34,909 nt of DNA, from positions 1-34,909 of the forward strand of contig CACDOF010000009.1 of NCBI GenBank assembly GCA_902554315.1. The letters run 5' to 3'. How positions within the stretch are numbered: the stretch's first letter is position 1; each line of letters begins with the position of its first letter. A model generated the notes under the pieces. The model worked only from the letters and a program-made list of their open reading frames with translations. It searched no databases and was not told the origin of the DNA. This document shows positions 8,099 through 15,468 of the stretch, piece after piece. The position numbers were made by a program, and so were the translations under genes. This DNA is from an uncultured Pelagibacteraceae bacterium (GTDB lineage: Bacteria; Pseudomonadota; Alphaproteobacteria; Pelagibacterales; Pelagibacteraceae).

Positions 8099-8375
8099 TA
8101 ATTTTTTTAGACCAAACTTTAGAAATTTTCATTAGCACTGTTTTTTTTTCAGGAGTATTAATTTTTTCATTCGTTTTAGGATTTCTAGAGACCCTAGCTT
8201 TTTGTATTCTAGGTTCAATTGTGAATATATCTCTAAGCTCAACTCTTTCACCTCTTTTTAAGGCATTTTGCATCTCATCTATAGTTATATCAATCAATTT
8301 TATTAGATCTTTTCTAATAAAGTTTGGATAGTTGTCCGAAAGTTCTTTAATTAAGTCTGATTTTACAACTGACAA
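8085..8375 (-). CDS. ihfB: Integration host factor beta subunit
   Basis: This 96-residue protein is an HU/IHF-family DNA-bending protein. It shows the N-terminal helical dimer region and the beta-arm motif RNPKTNEKI (about 63-71), which holds the intercalating proline. The position directly behind rpsA (8-nt gap), as in many proteobacteria, favours IHF beta over HU. IHF bends DNA at recombination, replication and promoter sites and normally pairs with IhfA, which is not in this window. It could act as a homodimer if ihfA were missing from the genome. Family certain, beta assignment from context. Confidence 0.92.
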   Translation of the reverse strand: MSVVKSDLIKELSDNYPNFIRKDLIKLIDITIDEMQNALKRGERVELRDIFTIEPRIQKARVSRNPKTNEKINTPEKKTVLMKISKVWSKKINEKV

Positions 8376-8383
8376 TTTTTTTT

Positions 8384-10126
8384 TTATTCAGATTCTTTTT
8401 TCTTTTTTTTATCATCTAACTGCTCAGAAAGCGATGAAAAAGGCAAATTTTTTCCACTTAATGGACTTGAGTGCTCTTTTATTGCTTTAGCATTCATCAA
8501 CTCTTCAAGAAGTTTTATGCTTAATGAAACTTTTCTTTTTTCTAAATTTAAATCAGCTATTGCAGCATCAATTCTTTCTCCTCCAACAAATCTTCCTGGT
8601 CTAGCGTCTGCAGAATTCATTGCTATTTGTGATTTTTTAATTAAAAACTCAAGCTCACATCCTTCTGGCTTCACCATTAAGCCCTTAGCATCTGATGAAG
8701 TTACTTTAACAGTTATAGGATCATTGATTTTTTTATCTTTAAACCAGTCAAAAGGGTCTTTTTGTAATTGTTTTAGACCAACTCTAATTTTTTGTTCGCT
8801 ACTTTTGATCTCTAAAATTTTAACTTTTAATTTATCTCCTTTTTTGTATTTACCTAACTCTTCTTCAGGTTTGCCTGTAAATGAAAGATCATTAGAATGC
8901 AAAAATCCATCAATATCAAATTCTCCAAGTTTAACATAAAGAGCATATTCATTTGAACTACTAACAACTGCATCTATATCAGCTCCAACAGGATAGTTAT
9001 CTTCAAGGGTTTTATAAGGATTCTCACTAGTCAATTTGTAAGATATAGAAACTCTTCTCTTTTCTTTGTCTATTTCAGTTATAACACAATCAATTTGGTC
9101 TCCTAATTTAAATAATTTTTTTGGAGATACATTTTTTTTAGTCCAACTCATTTCACTTGAATGTAGCAAGGTGCTTAATCCTGCTTCTAATTCACAAAAA
9201 CATCCATAGTCAGTTATTTTAACAACTTTAACTTTATAAGTTTTGCCTATTTCATAGTTAGAAATATGTTCAAAAGGATCAGGCGATAGCTGTTTTATTG
9301 AACATCCAACTTGTAATTTTTCCATATCTATTGAAATAACTTTTAAATCATGTTTTTCACCAATATTAAATATTTCATCCGGATGATTAACTCGGCTGTA
9401 GCTTATCTCTTGTAGGTGACAAAGTGTATCCAAAGTTCCTTCTGGGGTATTGACCTCAAAAAAGCAACCAAATGAAGAATAGCCTTTTACCACAGCATCT
9501 TTAATAATGTCACCAACTTTAAATTTTTCTATTATTTTGAGTTTGTCCTCTTTTTTGTTTGATGAAACAACCTGTCTTCTTGAAACTACACTATTTCCTC
9601 TTACCATATCGAGTTTTATCAAAGCAAATTTTTGTTCAACTCCAATTAAATGATCTATACTTTTCATTGGCTTATCTGATATTTGTGATCCGGGACAAAA
9701 CATTAAAGATCCAGTTTCAACATGCTCAACAATAACACCGCCCTTTGTTTTCTGTGTTATTTTTCCATTTATCAACTCGTTATTTTCATAACATTTAACA
9801 AGTTTATTCCACCCTTTAATTTTCTGAGCTTTTAGCGCCGAAACAATTACATCTCCATTTTTATCTTCAATTTTTTCTAATAAAACAGATATCGTAGCTC
9901 CTTCAACTGCCTCATCTTTAATTCCAATCATTTTAATTTCATTTACATCTATTACTGGCTCACTTTTTAAGCCTGGAATAAAAAGAAAAACATATTTATT
10001 TGTAATTTTTGTTATTTTGCCCTCAATAATTTTACCTTCTTCTATTTTGTTTTTTGATAATTGACTATTAAGTAGCTCTTCGAATTGTTTTGTTTCTGGG
10101 GATGATAGATCTTTGTAAATTTCCAT
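8384..10126 (-). CDS. rpsA: 30S ribosomal protein S1
   Basis: This 580-residue protein is ribosomal protein S1, the mRNA-binding protein of the small subunit that lets ribosomes start on structured or weakly signalled mRNAs. I can follow six S1 (OB-fold) repeats at roughly 30-95, 110-175, 200-270, 285-355, 370-440 and 455-525; the later ones carry the GxFCELE/GxFxEV-type strands and HSSEMS/HSNDLS motifs. The C-terminus ends in a Lys-rich tail. S1 matters more than usual here because most genes in the window lack a clear Shine-Dalgarno sequence. It shares one base with cmk (TAATG) and precedes ihfB, the standard cmk-rpsA-ihfB order. Identification is secure. Confidence 0.97.
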   Translation of the reverse strand: MEIYKDLSSPETKQFEELLNSQLSKNKIEEGKIIEGKITKITNKYVFLFIPGLKSEPVIDVNEIKMIGIKDEAVEGATISVLLEKIEDKNGDVIVSALKAQKIKGWNKLVKCYENNELINGKITQKTKGGVIVEHVETGSLMFCPGSQISDKPMKSIDHLIGVEQKFALIKLDMVRGNSVVSRRQVVSSNKKEDKLKIIEKFKVGDIIKDAVVKGYSSFGCFFEVNTPEGTLDTLCHLQEISYSRVNHPDEIFNIGEKHDLKVISIDMEKLQVGCSIKQLSPDPFEHISNYEIGKTYKVKVVKITDYGCFCELEAGLSTLLHSSEMSWTKKNVSPKKLFKLGDQIDCVITEIDKEKRRVSISYKLTSENPYKTLEDNYPVGADIDAVVSSSNEYALYVKLGEFDIDGFLHSNDLSFTGKPEEELGKYKKGDKLKVKILEIKSSEQKIRVGLKQLQKDPFDWFKDKKINDPITVKVTSSDAKGLMVKPEGCELEFLIKKSQIAMNSADARPGRFVGGERIDAAIADLNLEKRKVSLSIKLLEELMNAKAIKEHSSPLSGKNLPFSSLSEQLDDKKKKKESE

Positions 10127-10782
10127 TAATTATAAATTTTTTTGTCCATAATTGCTTTTATTTTTTTAAAGCTCGCTTTCTTACTTAATTTAGTAGTATT
10201 AATCAAGATCGAATCTTTTGTTTTTTTTAGAGGACTATGTTTCCTTTTTTTATCTGATTTATCCCTATTTCTAAGGTTTTTTAACACTTCTTTGAAGGTT
10301 ATTTTTTTATTTAAAAGCTTATATTCATGAAATCTTCTTTTTGCTCTTACATTAAGACTAGCAGTTATGAAAAATTTAAACATTGCATCTTTAACTTGTA
10401 CAGTAATTATATCTCTTCCATCCAATACAGATCCTAGATATTTCTTAGGAGGATGATAAGCACATTTTTTTTGAAATGTTTGAACAATCTTTCTTATTTT
10501 TTTGTCTTTTGCTATAATGGATGCAGATATAGCAACTTTTTCAGACAATAAATTTTTTTTACTCAATTCACTCATTTTAAGTTTTTTAATTTTTTTGCGT
10601 ATAAATTTATAATTAAATTTTTTTGCATGATTTAATTTTAATAAACCTATGTACCTGTAGATTTTCCCAGTATCTAAATAGAATAGTTTGTATTCTTTTG
10701 CTATAAGTTTTGCTTGAGTTCCTGCTCCAGCCGCTGCAGGCGAGTCAATAGCAACTGTTATAAGTTTTTTATTCAGTTTCAA
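10126..10782 (-). CDS. cmk: Cytidylate kinase with altered P-loop
   Basis: This 218-residue protein belongs to the CMP kinase family, which phosphorylates (d)CMP with ATP. Family segments are clear: YLDTGKIYR, LDGRDI, a RAKRR arginine stretch, and the lid motif NRDKSDKKRKHSPLKK. The nucleotide-binding loop, however, reads IDSPAAAGAGTQ (12-23) where the family has GPxGSGKGT, so the Walker A lysine is alanine (A20) and the first glycine is serine. I checked these codons in the DNA (GCT GGA GCA GGA ACT). It overlaps aroA by 4 nt and shares one base with rpsA. Position and lid motifs make the family call firm; the catalytic competence is an open question. Confidence 0.9.
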   Translation of the reverse strand: MKLNKKLITVAIDSPAAAGAGTQAKLIAKEYKLFYLDTGKIYRYIGLLKLNHAKKFNYKFIRKKIKKLKMSELSKKNLLSEKVAISASIIAKDKKIRKIVQTFQKKCAYHPPKKYLGSVLDGRDIITVQVKDAMFKFFITASLNVRAKRRFHEYKLLNKKITFKEVLKNLRNRDKSDKKRKHSPLKKTKDSILINTTKLSKKASFKKIKAIMDKKIYN

Positions 10783-12107
10783 TTAATTTTTGCTCCTAAT
10801 TTTTTGATAATTTTTAAAAAATTTGGAAAAGATGTTTTAATTGACTCTTCCACATCTTCAATTTTCCAATTTCCACCATAACTAAGTGCTGCTATCACAG
10901 CTGTCATGGCAACTCTATGATCTTTTTGATAATTTTTTATATGAAAATTTCCATTCAAATTTAAATCTTGATTTCCATAAATATTAATGTTGTCTTTCTT
11001 TCTCTTTACTTTTATTCCCATCATTTTTAATATTTTGACTGCTATATCTAATCTAGGACTTTCTTTTTTGTTCAGTTCACTTAAATTTCTGAATTTAGAT
11101 ACACCATTTGCTTTTGCCGCACAAAGAAATATTAATAAAAATTCATCTATTGCAGAGCTATTAAGATATGAAGAACAATTGATTGGTTTTATTTTTTTTG
11201 AGGATTTTACATATATATCTGCTGTAGGTTCTCCTTTATAAACTTTTTTATTTTTAAATAATATTTTACAATTCATTTTCTTTAATATTTTTATAATTCC
11301 AATTCTACTTTCATTTATATTTATATTTTTAATTATTATCTGAGAATTATTTGAAAGGGCAGTTAGTACTATAAAAAAAGCGCTTGAACTAATATCTCCT
11401 GGAATAATATATTCAAATGAATCGAATTGTTTTAGGCCTTTTACTTCTATTAAATCATAATTTTTCTTTTTTATTAATTTCATTGAAATATTTAAATTTT
11501 TGAAGAATCTTTCAGTATGATCTCTGCTTTTTTTTGCTTTTATAAAAGTTGTACCTGGAGTATTCAACGCCGCAAGCATTACCGTACTTTTACATTGTGC
11601 GCTTCCTTTATTTTCAATATATTTTATTGGTCTTAAAAAATTTGTTCCTTGCATTATAATTGGTAAAAAATTTCCTTTAGATTTAATATTTGCTCCAAAA
11701 TTTTTTAATGGCCCAATTACTCTAGAAAAATCTCTTTTAGATAAACTTGCATCTCCAACCAACTTTATTTTTTTTTCAAATTTAACTAAAAGACCTAAGA
11801 TCAGTCTTCCAAGAGTTCCAGAATTTCCAGCATCTATTACAGTATTATTTTTAGCTTCAAAGCCATTTAATCCTTTGCCATGAATTTCATAAATTTTGCC
11901 TTTTTTTTTGTATTTTATTCCAAGTTTTTTTATTGTATTTAAAGCATTTAAGACATCTTCGGATTCTAAAAGATTTGATAATTTAGATTTACCTACTGCT
12001 TGTGAGGCTAATAATACTGACCTTATAGATAAACTTTTGTCAGAGCTTACTTCAATTCTTTTTTTAAATTGAGATATCTTATTTTTGATCAAAATTTTAT
12101 TTGGCAT
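10779..12107 (-). CDS. aroA: 3-phosphoshikimate 1-carboxyvinyltransferase (EPSP synthase)
   Basis: This 442-residue enzyme joins shikimate-3-phosphate and PEP in the shikimate pathway, supplying chorismate for the trp genes downstream and for pheA. It shows GNSGTLGRL (about 94-102), a GDASLSKR segment, GSAQCKS (shikimate-3-phosphate site), DHTERF, IDEF carrying the catalytic Asp, and DHRVAM. Two signatures deviate. The N-terminal PGDKSxSHR motif reads SSDKSLSIR (21-29). The LRVKESDR motif reads LNKKESPR, keeping Lys, Glu and the final Arg but changing R and D. The gene follows lptB after 7 nt and overlaps cmk by 4 nt. Length is normal. The family is certain. Confidence 0.93.
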   Translation of the reverse strand: MPNKILIKNKISQFKKRIEVSSDKSLSIRSVLLASQAVGKSKLSNLLESEDVLNALNTIKKLGIKYKKKGKIYEIHGKGLNGFEAKNNTVIDAGNSGTLGRLILGLLVKFEKKIKLVGDASLSKRDFSRVIGPLKNFGANIKSKGNFLPIIMQGTNFLRPIKYIENKGSAQCKSTVMLAALNTPGTTFIKAKKSRDHTERFFKNLNISMKLIKKKNYDLIEVKGLKQFDSFEYIIPGDISSSAFFIVLTALSNNSQIIIKNININESRIGIIKILKKMNCKILFKNKKVYKGEPTADIYVKSSKKIKPINCSSYLNSSAIDEFLLIFLCAAKANGVSKFRNLSELNKKESPRLDIAVKILKMMGIKVKRKKDNINIYGNQDLNLNGNFHIKNYQKDHRVAMTAVIAALSYGGNWKIEDVEESIKTSFPNFLKIIKKLGAKIN

Positions 12108-12114
12108 AGATGAA

Positions 12115-12891
12115 TTAATTTATTTTAAATTCATCTCCAAAATATGCAGATTTAGCAACTGAGTCATTAATAATTTCACTTGGACTTCCAGATGCTATAA
12201 TTTTTCCATTAGATAAAACAATAGCTCTATCTACACAACTTAATAAGTCACGAGCTTGGTGATCGCATATAATTACTGTAATTTTTTCAATTGATTGCAA
12301 ATTTACAATAATTTCTTGAAGCATTTTAATTGTTAATATATCCAAAGCAGCAAATGGTTCATCTAAAAGTAAAATGTTAGGATCATTAATTAATGCCATA
12401 GAAATCACTAATGCTTTTTTTTGTCCACCAGAAAGGTGTTTTGCTTTTATTTTGAGTATTGGGTCAAAGCTAAATTGTGAAATTAATTTTTCAATTTTTG
12501 TTTGTCTAAGATCTTTTTCTTTAATATGTATTTCTCCAACTAAATTTAAATTTTCTATTAAACTTAAGTCTTGGATGAAACCACCATATTGAGGAACATA
12601 TCCAAGTTTAAATCTTGTTGCCCTTTCATAAACTGGTAAATTTGTACAATCATAACCATTTATTAAAACTTTTCCATAATTTGGATCTTTTAATCCTGTT
12701 ATAATATGGAATATAGTTGATTTTCCAACACCATTAGGTCCCAACATTCCTAAAACTTCTTGTCTATTTATTTTTAAACTTAAGTCATTTAGTATTTGTC
12801 TTTTGTTATAAAACATAGAAATTTTTTCCAATTCCAATAAGGGCTCATCCTCTTTAAAACTTTTAATACGAAACTTTTTAATAAGTGCCAT
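12115..12891 (-). CDS. lptB: Lipopolysaccharide export ABC ATPase LptB
   Basis: This 258-residue ABC ATPase would power LPS extraction from the inner membrane together with LptF/LptG, which are not in this window. Walker A GPNGVGKST, Q-loop VPQ, signature LSGGQ, Walker B LLLDEP and the switch His in ICDHQ are all present. LptB proteins more often have LSGGERRR after the signature; here it is LSGGQKKA. An N-terminal extension of about 15 residues precedes the first strand. It overlaps lptC by one base, and kdsD precedes lptC, which supports the LptB assignment over other branched ABC ATPases. Confidence 0.88.
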   Translation of the reverse strand: MALIKKFRIKSFKEDEPLLELEKISMFYNKRQILNDLSLKINRQEVLGMLGPNGVGKSTIFHIITGLKDPNYGKVLINGYDCTNLPVYERATRFKLGYVPQYGGFIQDLSLIENLNLVGEIHIKEKDLRQTKIEKLISQFSFDPILKIKAKHLSGGQKKALVISMALINDPNILLLDEPFAALDILTIKMLQEIIVNLQSIEKITVIICDHQARDLLSCVDRAIVLSNGKIIASGSPSEIINDSVAKSAYFGDEFKIN

Positions 12892-13835
12892 TAATTAGTT
12901 ATAACTTTTACTTTTGTATCTTCACCTGTGGTATTGATATTTATATCTTTTGTTTTAAGGTCAAATGTAATTATTCCTGCTTTCATAGTTGATTGTGGAT
13001 CTGTAACAATAACATTGTTATAAGCTATAGCCATGTTAGTTTCCATATCAATATCAAAGTTTTCGCATAAAATTTGCTTTTCCATATAATTAATCTTTAC
13101 ATTTTGATAAAATTTTGAATTAAAATTTGTCGTATTATATTGTCCGAAATCCGAAACTATATAAATAGGCTCTCTTATTTCAGAAGTTATAACGCTCCTT
13201 ACAAAGTCTAAATCTAAAAAATTGTTGTCATTTTTGTTTGATTTTGCAGATCTGGCAAGAAGCTTAAACTTATTTCCTTTTTTATCTATCGATACGTATT
13301 CTACATCTTTTAATGTATTAGATAACTTATTCTTATTATTATTTTTATTACCATTGAGCTTTTCTTTTTTAGCTTCATTTTCTTTTTTAGAGTTGAGTAA
13401 TTTTTTTTCTTCCTCTAATTGTTTTTTCTCCTGCGCTAATTTTTTTTCAGCTTCTAATAATTTTTTTTCTTCCTCAATTTTCTTTTGAGCCTCAATCTCT
13501 TTTGAAGAGTCTAGTAATTTTTTTTCTTCCTCTAATTGTTTTTTTTCCTGCGCTAATTTTTTTTCAGTTTCTAATAATTTTTCTTCTTTTTCTAATTTTT
13601 TTAGAGCTTCTTTTTTATCTAAATTTTCAATTTTAATTTCAATTTCTTCTTTTAATTTTTTATTTTTTTCTTCTAGTTCAATAATTTTTTTTTCTAAATC
13701 ATAATATAATTTTTCATTATCTGAATTTTCTTCGATTACAATTTTCTCCTTAGAAAAATATTGAAAATAAACACTTCCAATTATTGTCATAATTATTATT
13801 AATATAATTAATTGAATAAAGGACTTAATTGACAT
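12891..13835 (-). CDS. lptC: LptC-like LPS export protein with long coiled coil
   Basis: This 314-residue protein has one N-terminal membrane helix (about 7-26), a Lys/Glu-rich region predicted to form a coiled coil (about 36-160), an Asn/Lys linker (161-172), and a C-terminal beta domain (about 175-312) with the alternating strand pattern of LptC/OstA proteins (AYNNVIVTDPQ). LptC normally has about 180-200 residues with no coiled coil. In the Lpt system it receives LPS from LptB2FG and hands it to LptA. The coiled coil holds two near-identical 39-residue units. It lies directly behind kdsD (no gap) and before lptB, without lptA between. The call rests on topology, beta pattern and context; sequence similarity is weak. 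Confidence 0.75.
   Translation of the reverse strand: MSIKSFIQLIILIIIMTIIGSVYFQYFSKEKIVIEENSDNEKLYYDLEKKIIELEEKNKKLKEEIEIKIENLDKKEALKKLEKEEKLLETEKKLAQEKKQLEEEKKLLDSSKEIEAQKKIEEEKKLLEAEKKLAQEKKQLEEEKKLLNSKKENEAKKEKLNGNKNNNKNKLSNTLKDVEYVSIDKKGNKFKLLARSAKSNKNDNNFLDLDFVRSVITSEIREPIYIVSDFGQYNTTNFNSKFYQNVKINYMEKQILCENFDIDMETNMAIAYNNVIVTDPQSTMKAGIITFDLKTKDININTTGEDTKVKVITN
13390..13597 (-). repeat. Tandem 117-nt repeat in the lptC coiled coil
   Basis: Two near-identical stretches start near 13390 and 13507, offset by 117 nt (39 codons). About 80-90 nt are almost perfectly conserved; for example TCCTCTAATTG occurs at 13411 and 13528. On the protein they give EKKLAQEKKQLEEEKKLL at about residues 91-108 and 130-147. 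The nucleotide-level identity points to a recent in-frame duplication that lengthened the coiled coil. Confidence 0.85.
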
Positions 13836-14816
13836 TTAACTTATATTTGCATTTAAAATGTTATGTATATGAATAAATCCAATTGTTTTCTTTTTAACTT
13901 TCCCGGAATGTACCAATAAACTTGTTATTTTCTTTCCATTCATTATTGATAAAGCTTTTGCCGCCAACATCTTTTTTTCTACACTAATTGGATTTTTTTT
14001 CATAACATTTTTAATTTTCAAAAAATGAAACTTTTCATTTTTTTGTGATAATCTTTTTAAATCTCCATCAGTTAAGATGCCAGAAGTATAATTTTTTTTA
14101 TTTTTAACAATTAAAACACCTTGTCCTTTATTTGATATTTTTTTTAAAGCAAATTTCATAAGAGTATTTTCAGATATAAACGGTATTTTTTTCCCCTTTA
14201 ACATTAAATCATCCACTGTTTTTAATTTTATCGCAAGTGAACCACTAGGATGAAATTTTTTGAAATCAAATTTATCAAAATTTTTGTATCTCATACAAGC
14301 AATAGCAATAGAGTCCCCCAAAGCTAATTGGGTTGTAGTTGATGAAGTTGGCACTATGTTGCCTGGATCAGCTTCTTTGATTGAAGGTAGGAGAATATTT
14401 AAGTCTGAATTTTTGTATAAAAATGATTCTTTTTTTGAGGTTACTCCTATTAATTTAATATTTCTATTTCTTGATGTGAATTGAATAATATTTTTTAATT
14501 CATTGCTTTCTCCACTATGACTAATCAATATGACTATATCGTTTGAAGTTATTTGACCCATATCACCATGACTTGCATTTGAAGCATCTAAAAAAAATGA
14601 GGGCGTTCCAATTGAGGATAGAGTTGCTGCCCACTTTTTACCAATTATTCCACTTTTGCCAACACCTGATATGATTATTTTTCCATTTTTACAGCCAACT
14701 AATATTTTTACTACTTTTTCAAAAGAACTTCCGATAGTTAATCTTAATTTTTTTAATGCATTAATTTCATGACTAATCACATCCTTAGCTATTATCTTTA
14801 TTTTTTTTTCTCTCAT
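13836..14816 (-). CDS. kdsD: Arabinose-5-phosphate isomerase (SIS and CBS domains)
   Basis: This 326-residue protein has an N-terminal sugar isomerase (SIS) domain (about 35-170) and two C-terminal CBS domains (about 205-320), the KdsD/KpsF layout and length. Motifs include GVGKSGIIGKK (51-61), SNASHGDMG (79-87) and ISHSGES (98-104). It converts ribulose-5-phosphate to arabinose-5-phosphate, the first step to Kdo; kdsB, which activates Kdo, is at 20.8 kb. It abuts both rnd and lptC with no spacer, matching the alphaproteobacterial rnd-kdsD-lptC order. The CBS pair suggests nucleotide or sugar-nucleotide control. Identification is secure. Confidence 0.94.
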   Translation of the reverse strand: MREKKIKIIAKDVISHEINALKKLRLTIGSSFEKVVKILVGCKNGKIIISGVGKSGIIGKKWAATLSSIGTPSFFLDASNASHGDMGQITSNDIVILISHSGESNELKNIIQFTSRNRNIKLIGVTSKKESFLYKNSDLNILLPSIKEADPGNIVPTSSTTTQLALGDSIAIACMRYKNFDKFDFKKFHPSGSLAIKLKTVDDLMLKGKKIPFISENTLMKFALKKISNKGQGVLIVKNKKNYTSGILTDGDLKRLSQKNEKFHFLKIKNVMKKNPISVEKKMLAAKALSIMNGKKITSLLVHSGKVKKKTIGFIHIHNILNANIS

Positions 14817-15428
14817 TTAGTGAGACCAAATATCTTCTTTAAAAGAAGCAAAGTCTAAATCAACTCTAGTTTTAAGAAATTTTATTGTTTCTTTATATAA
14901 TTTAATTCTACCTTCTCTAATAAGTATGTTATTCAAGCTTTCACTGATTTTATGAAGAAATATAACATCTTGTGCACAATATTTAAGTTGTTTTTCTGTA
15001 AGATTGCCTCCAAAATCAGAGGTTTGTAATTGTTTGCTTATATCTATTCCTATAAATTCTTTAACAAGATCTTTAAGTCCATGTTTATCACTATAGCTTC
15101 GTGCAATTTTACTCATTATTTTTGTACAAGTTACATTTTCAACATCTACATTTAAATATTTTTTTATGAATAAAAGATCTGCTCTTGCAAAATGAAAAAT
15201 TTTATTAATATTTTTATTATCGAGTATTTTTTTTAGATTTGGTGCATCATATTTTTCTTTGTCTAGTTGGATTATATGTGCATCATTATTTCCTGATGAG
15301 ATTTGAACAAGACACAATCTATCTCTTTCAACATTTAATCCCATGAACTCACAATCAATAGCAATTTTGTCACTAAAGTTTATTTGGTCTGGTAAATCTA
15401 CTTTATGTAATTTAATATCTATATTCAT
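14817..15428 (-). CDS. rnd: Ribonuclease D-type 3'-5' exonuclease
   Basis: This 203-residue protein is a stand-alone DEDDy exonuclease domain of the RNase D family. Catalytic residues are visible as IDCEF (D25, E27), ARADL (D84) and YCAQD (Y150, D154). Full RNase D carries C-terminal HRDC domains; they are absent here, as in the short alphaproteobacterial form that precedes kdsD. It probably trims tRNA or other RNA 3' ends in the cytosol. It is the first gene of the 14-gene minus-strand unit, and its ATG lies only 21 nt from the divergent NDUFA9-like gene. Family secure, substrate inferred. Confidence 0.9.
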   Translation of the reverse strand: MNIDIKLHKVDLPDQINFSDKIAIDCEFMGLNVERDRLCLVQISSGNNDAHIIQLDKEKYDAPNLKKILDNKNINKIFHFARADLLFIKKYLNVDVENVTCTKIMSKIARSYSDKHGLKDLVKEFIGIDISKQLQTSDFGGNLTEKQLKYCAQDVIFLHKISESLNNILIREGRIKLYKETIKFLKTRVDLDFASFKEDIWSH

Positions 15429-15435
15429 TAAATAA

Positions 15436-15451
15436 ATATATATATATATAT
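15436..15451. repeat. (AT)8 dinucleotide tract
   Basis: Eight uninterrupted AT dinucleotides fill most of the 21-nt spacer between the divergent rnd and NDUFA9-like start codons and run into the latter's ATG. The tract can serve as -10 sequence in both directions and is prone to length change by slippage. Confidence 0.85.
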
Positions 15452-15468
15452 GAAAAATCAGGATTCAA
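15440..15468 (-). promoter_or_regulatory. Candidate promoter of the rnd-folC unit
   Basis: On the minus strand TTGAAT (15468-15463) lies about 17-18 nt upstream of a TATA-type hexamer inside the AT tract (around 15445-15440), which ends about 11 nt before the rnd ATG. The -35 element would lie inside the coding sequence of the divergent gene. A GANTC site (GATTC, 15462-15466) overlaps it. The repetitive AT tract makes the -10 assignment ambiguous. Confidence 0.35.

Larger units (their letters stand above)
2638..15428 (-). other. Predicted 14-gene transcription unit (rnd to folC)
   Basis: Fourteen genes run without interruption on the minus strand in the order rnd-kdsD-lptC-lptB-aroA-cmk-rpsA-ihfB-pyrF-trpF-trpB-trpA-accD-folC. 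The largest internal gaps are 7 nt (lptB/aroA) and 8 nt (rpsA/ihfB); the other junctions abut or overlap by 1-47 nt. No internal terminator-like hairpin is apparent. Internal promoters inside coding sequence, for example for rpsA, remain likely on general grounds. The grouping as one unit is inferred from spacing. Confidence 0.6.

Noticed and set aside
13222..13488. Plus-strand Phe/Ser/Leu-rich frame opposite lptC
   Set aside because: It is the antisense of the AAA/GAA-rich coiled-coil codons and has no independent signal.
13390..13597. CRISPR or other dispersed repeat
   Set aside because: Only two units, in frame and without unique spacers; it is a coding duplication.
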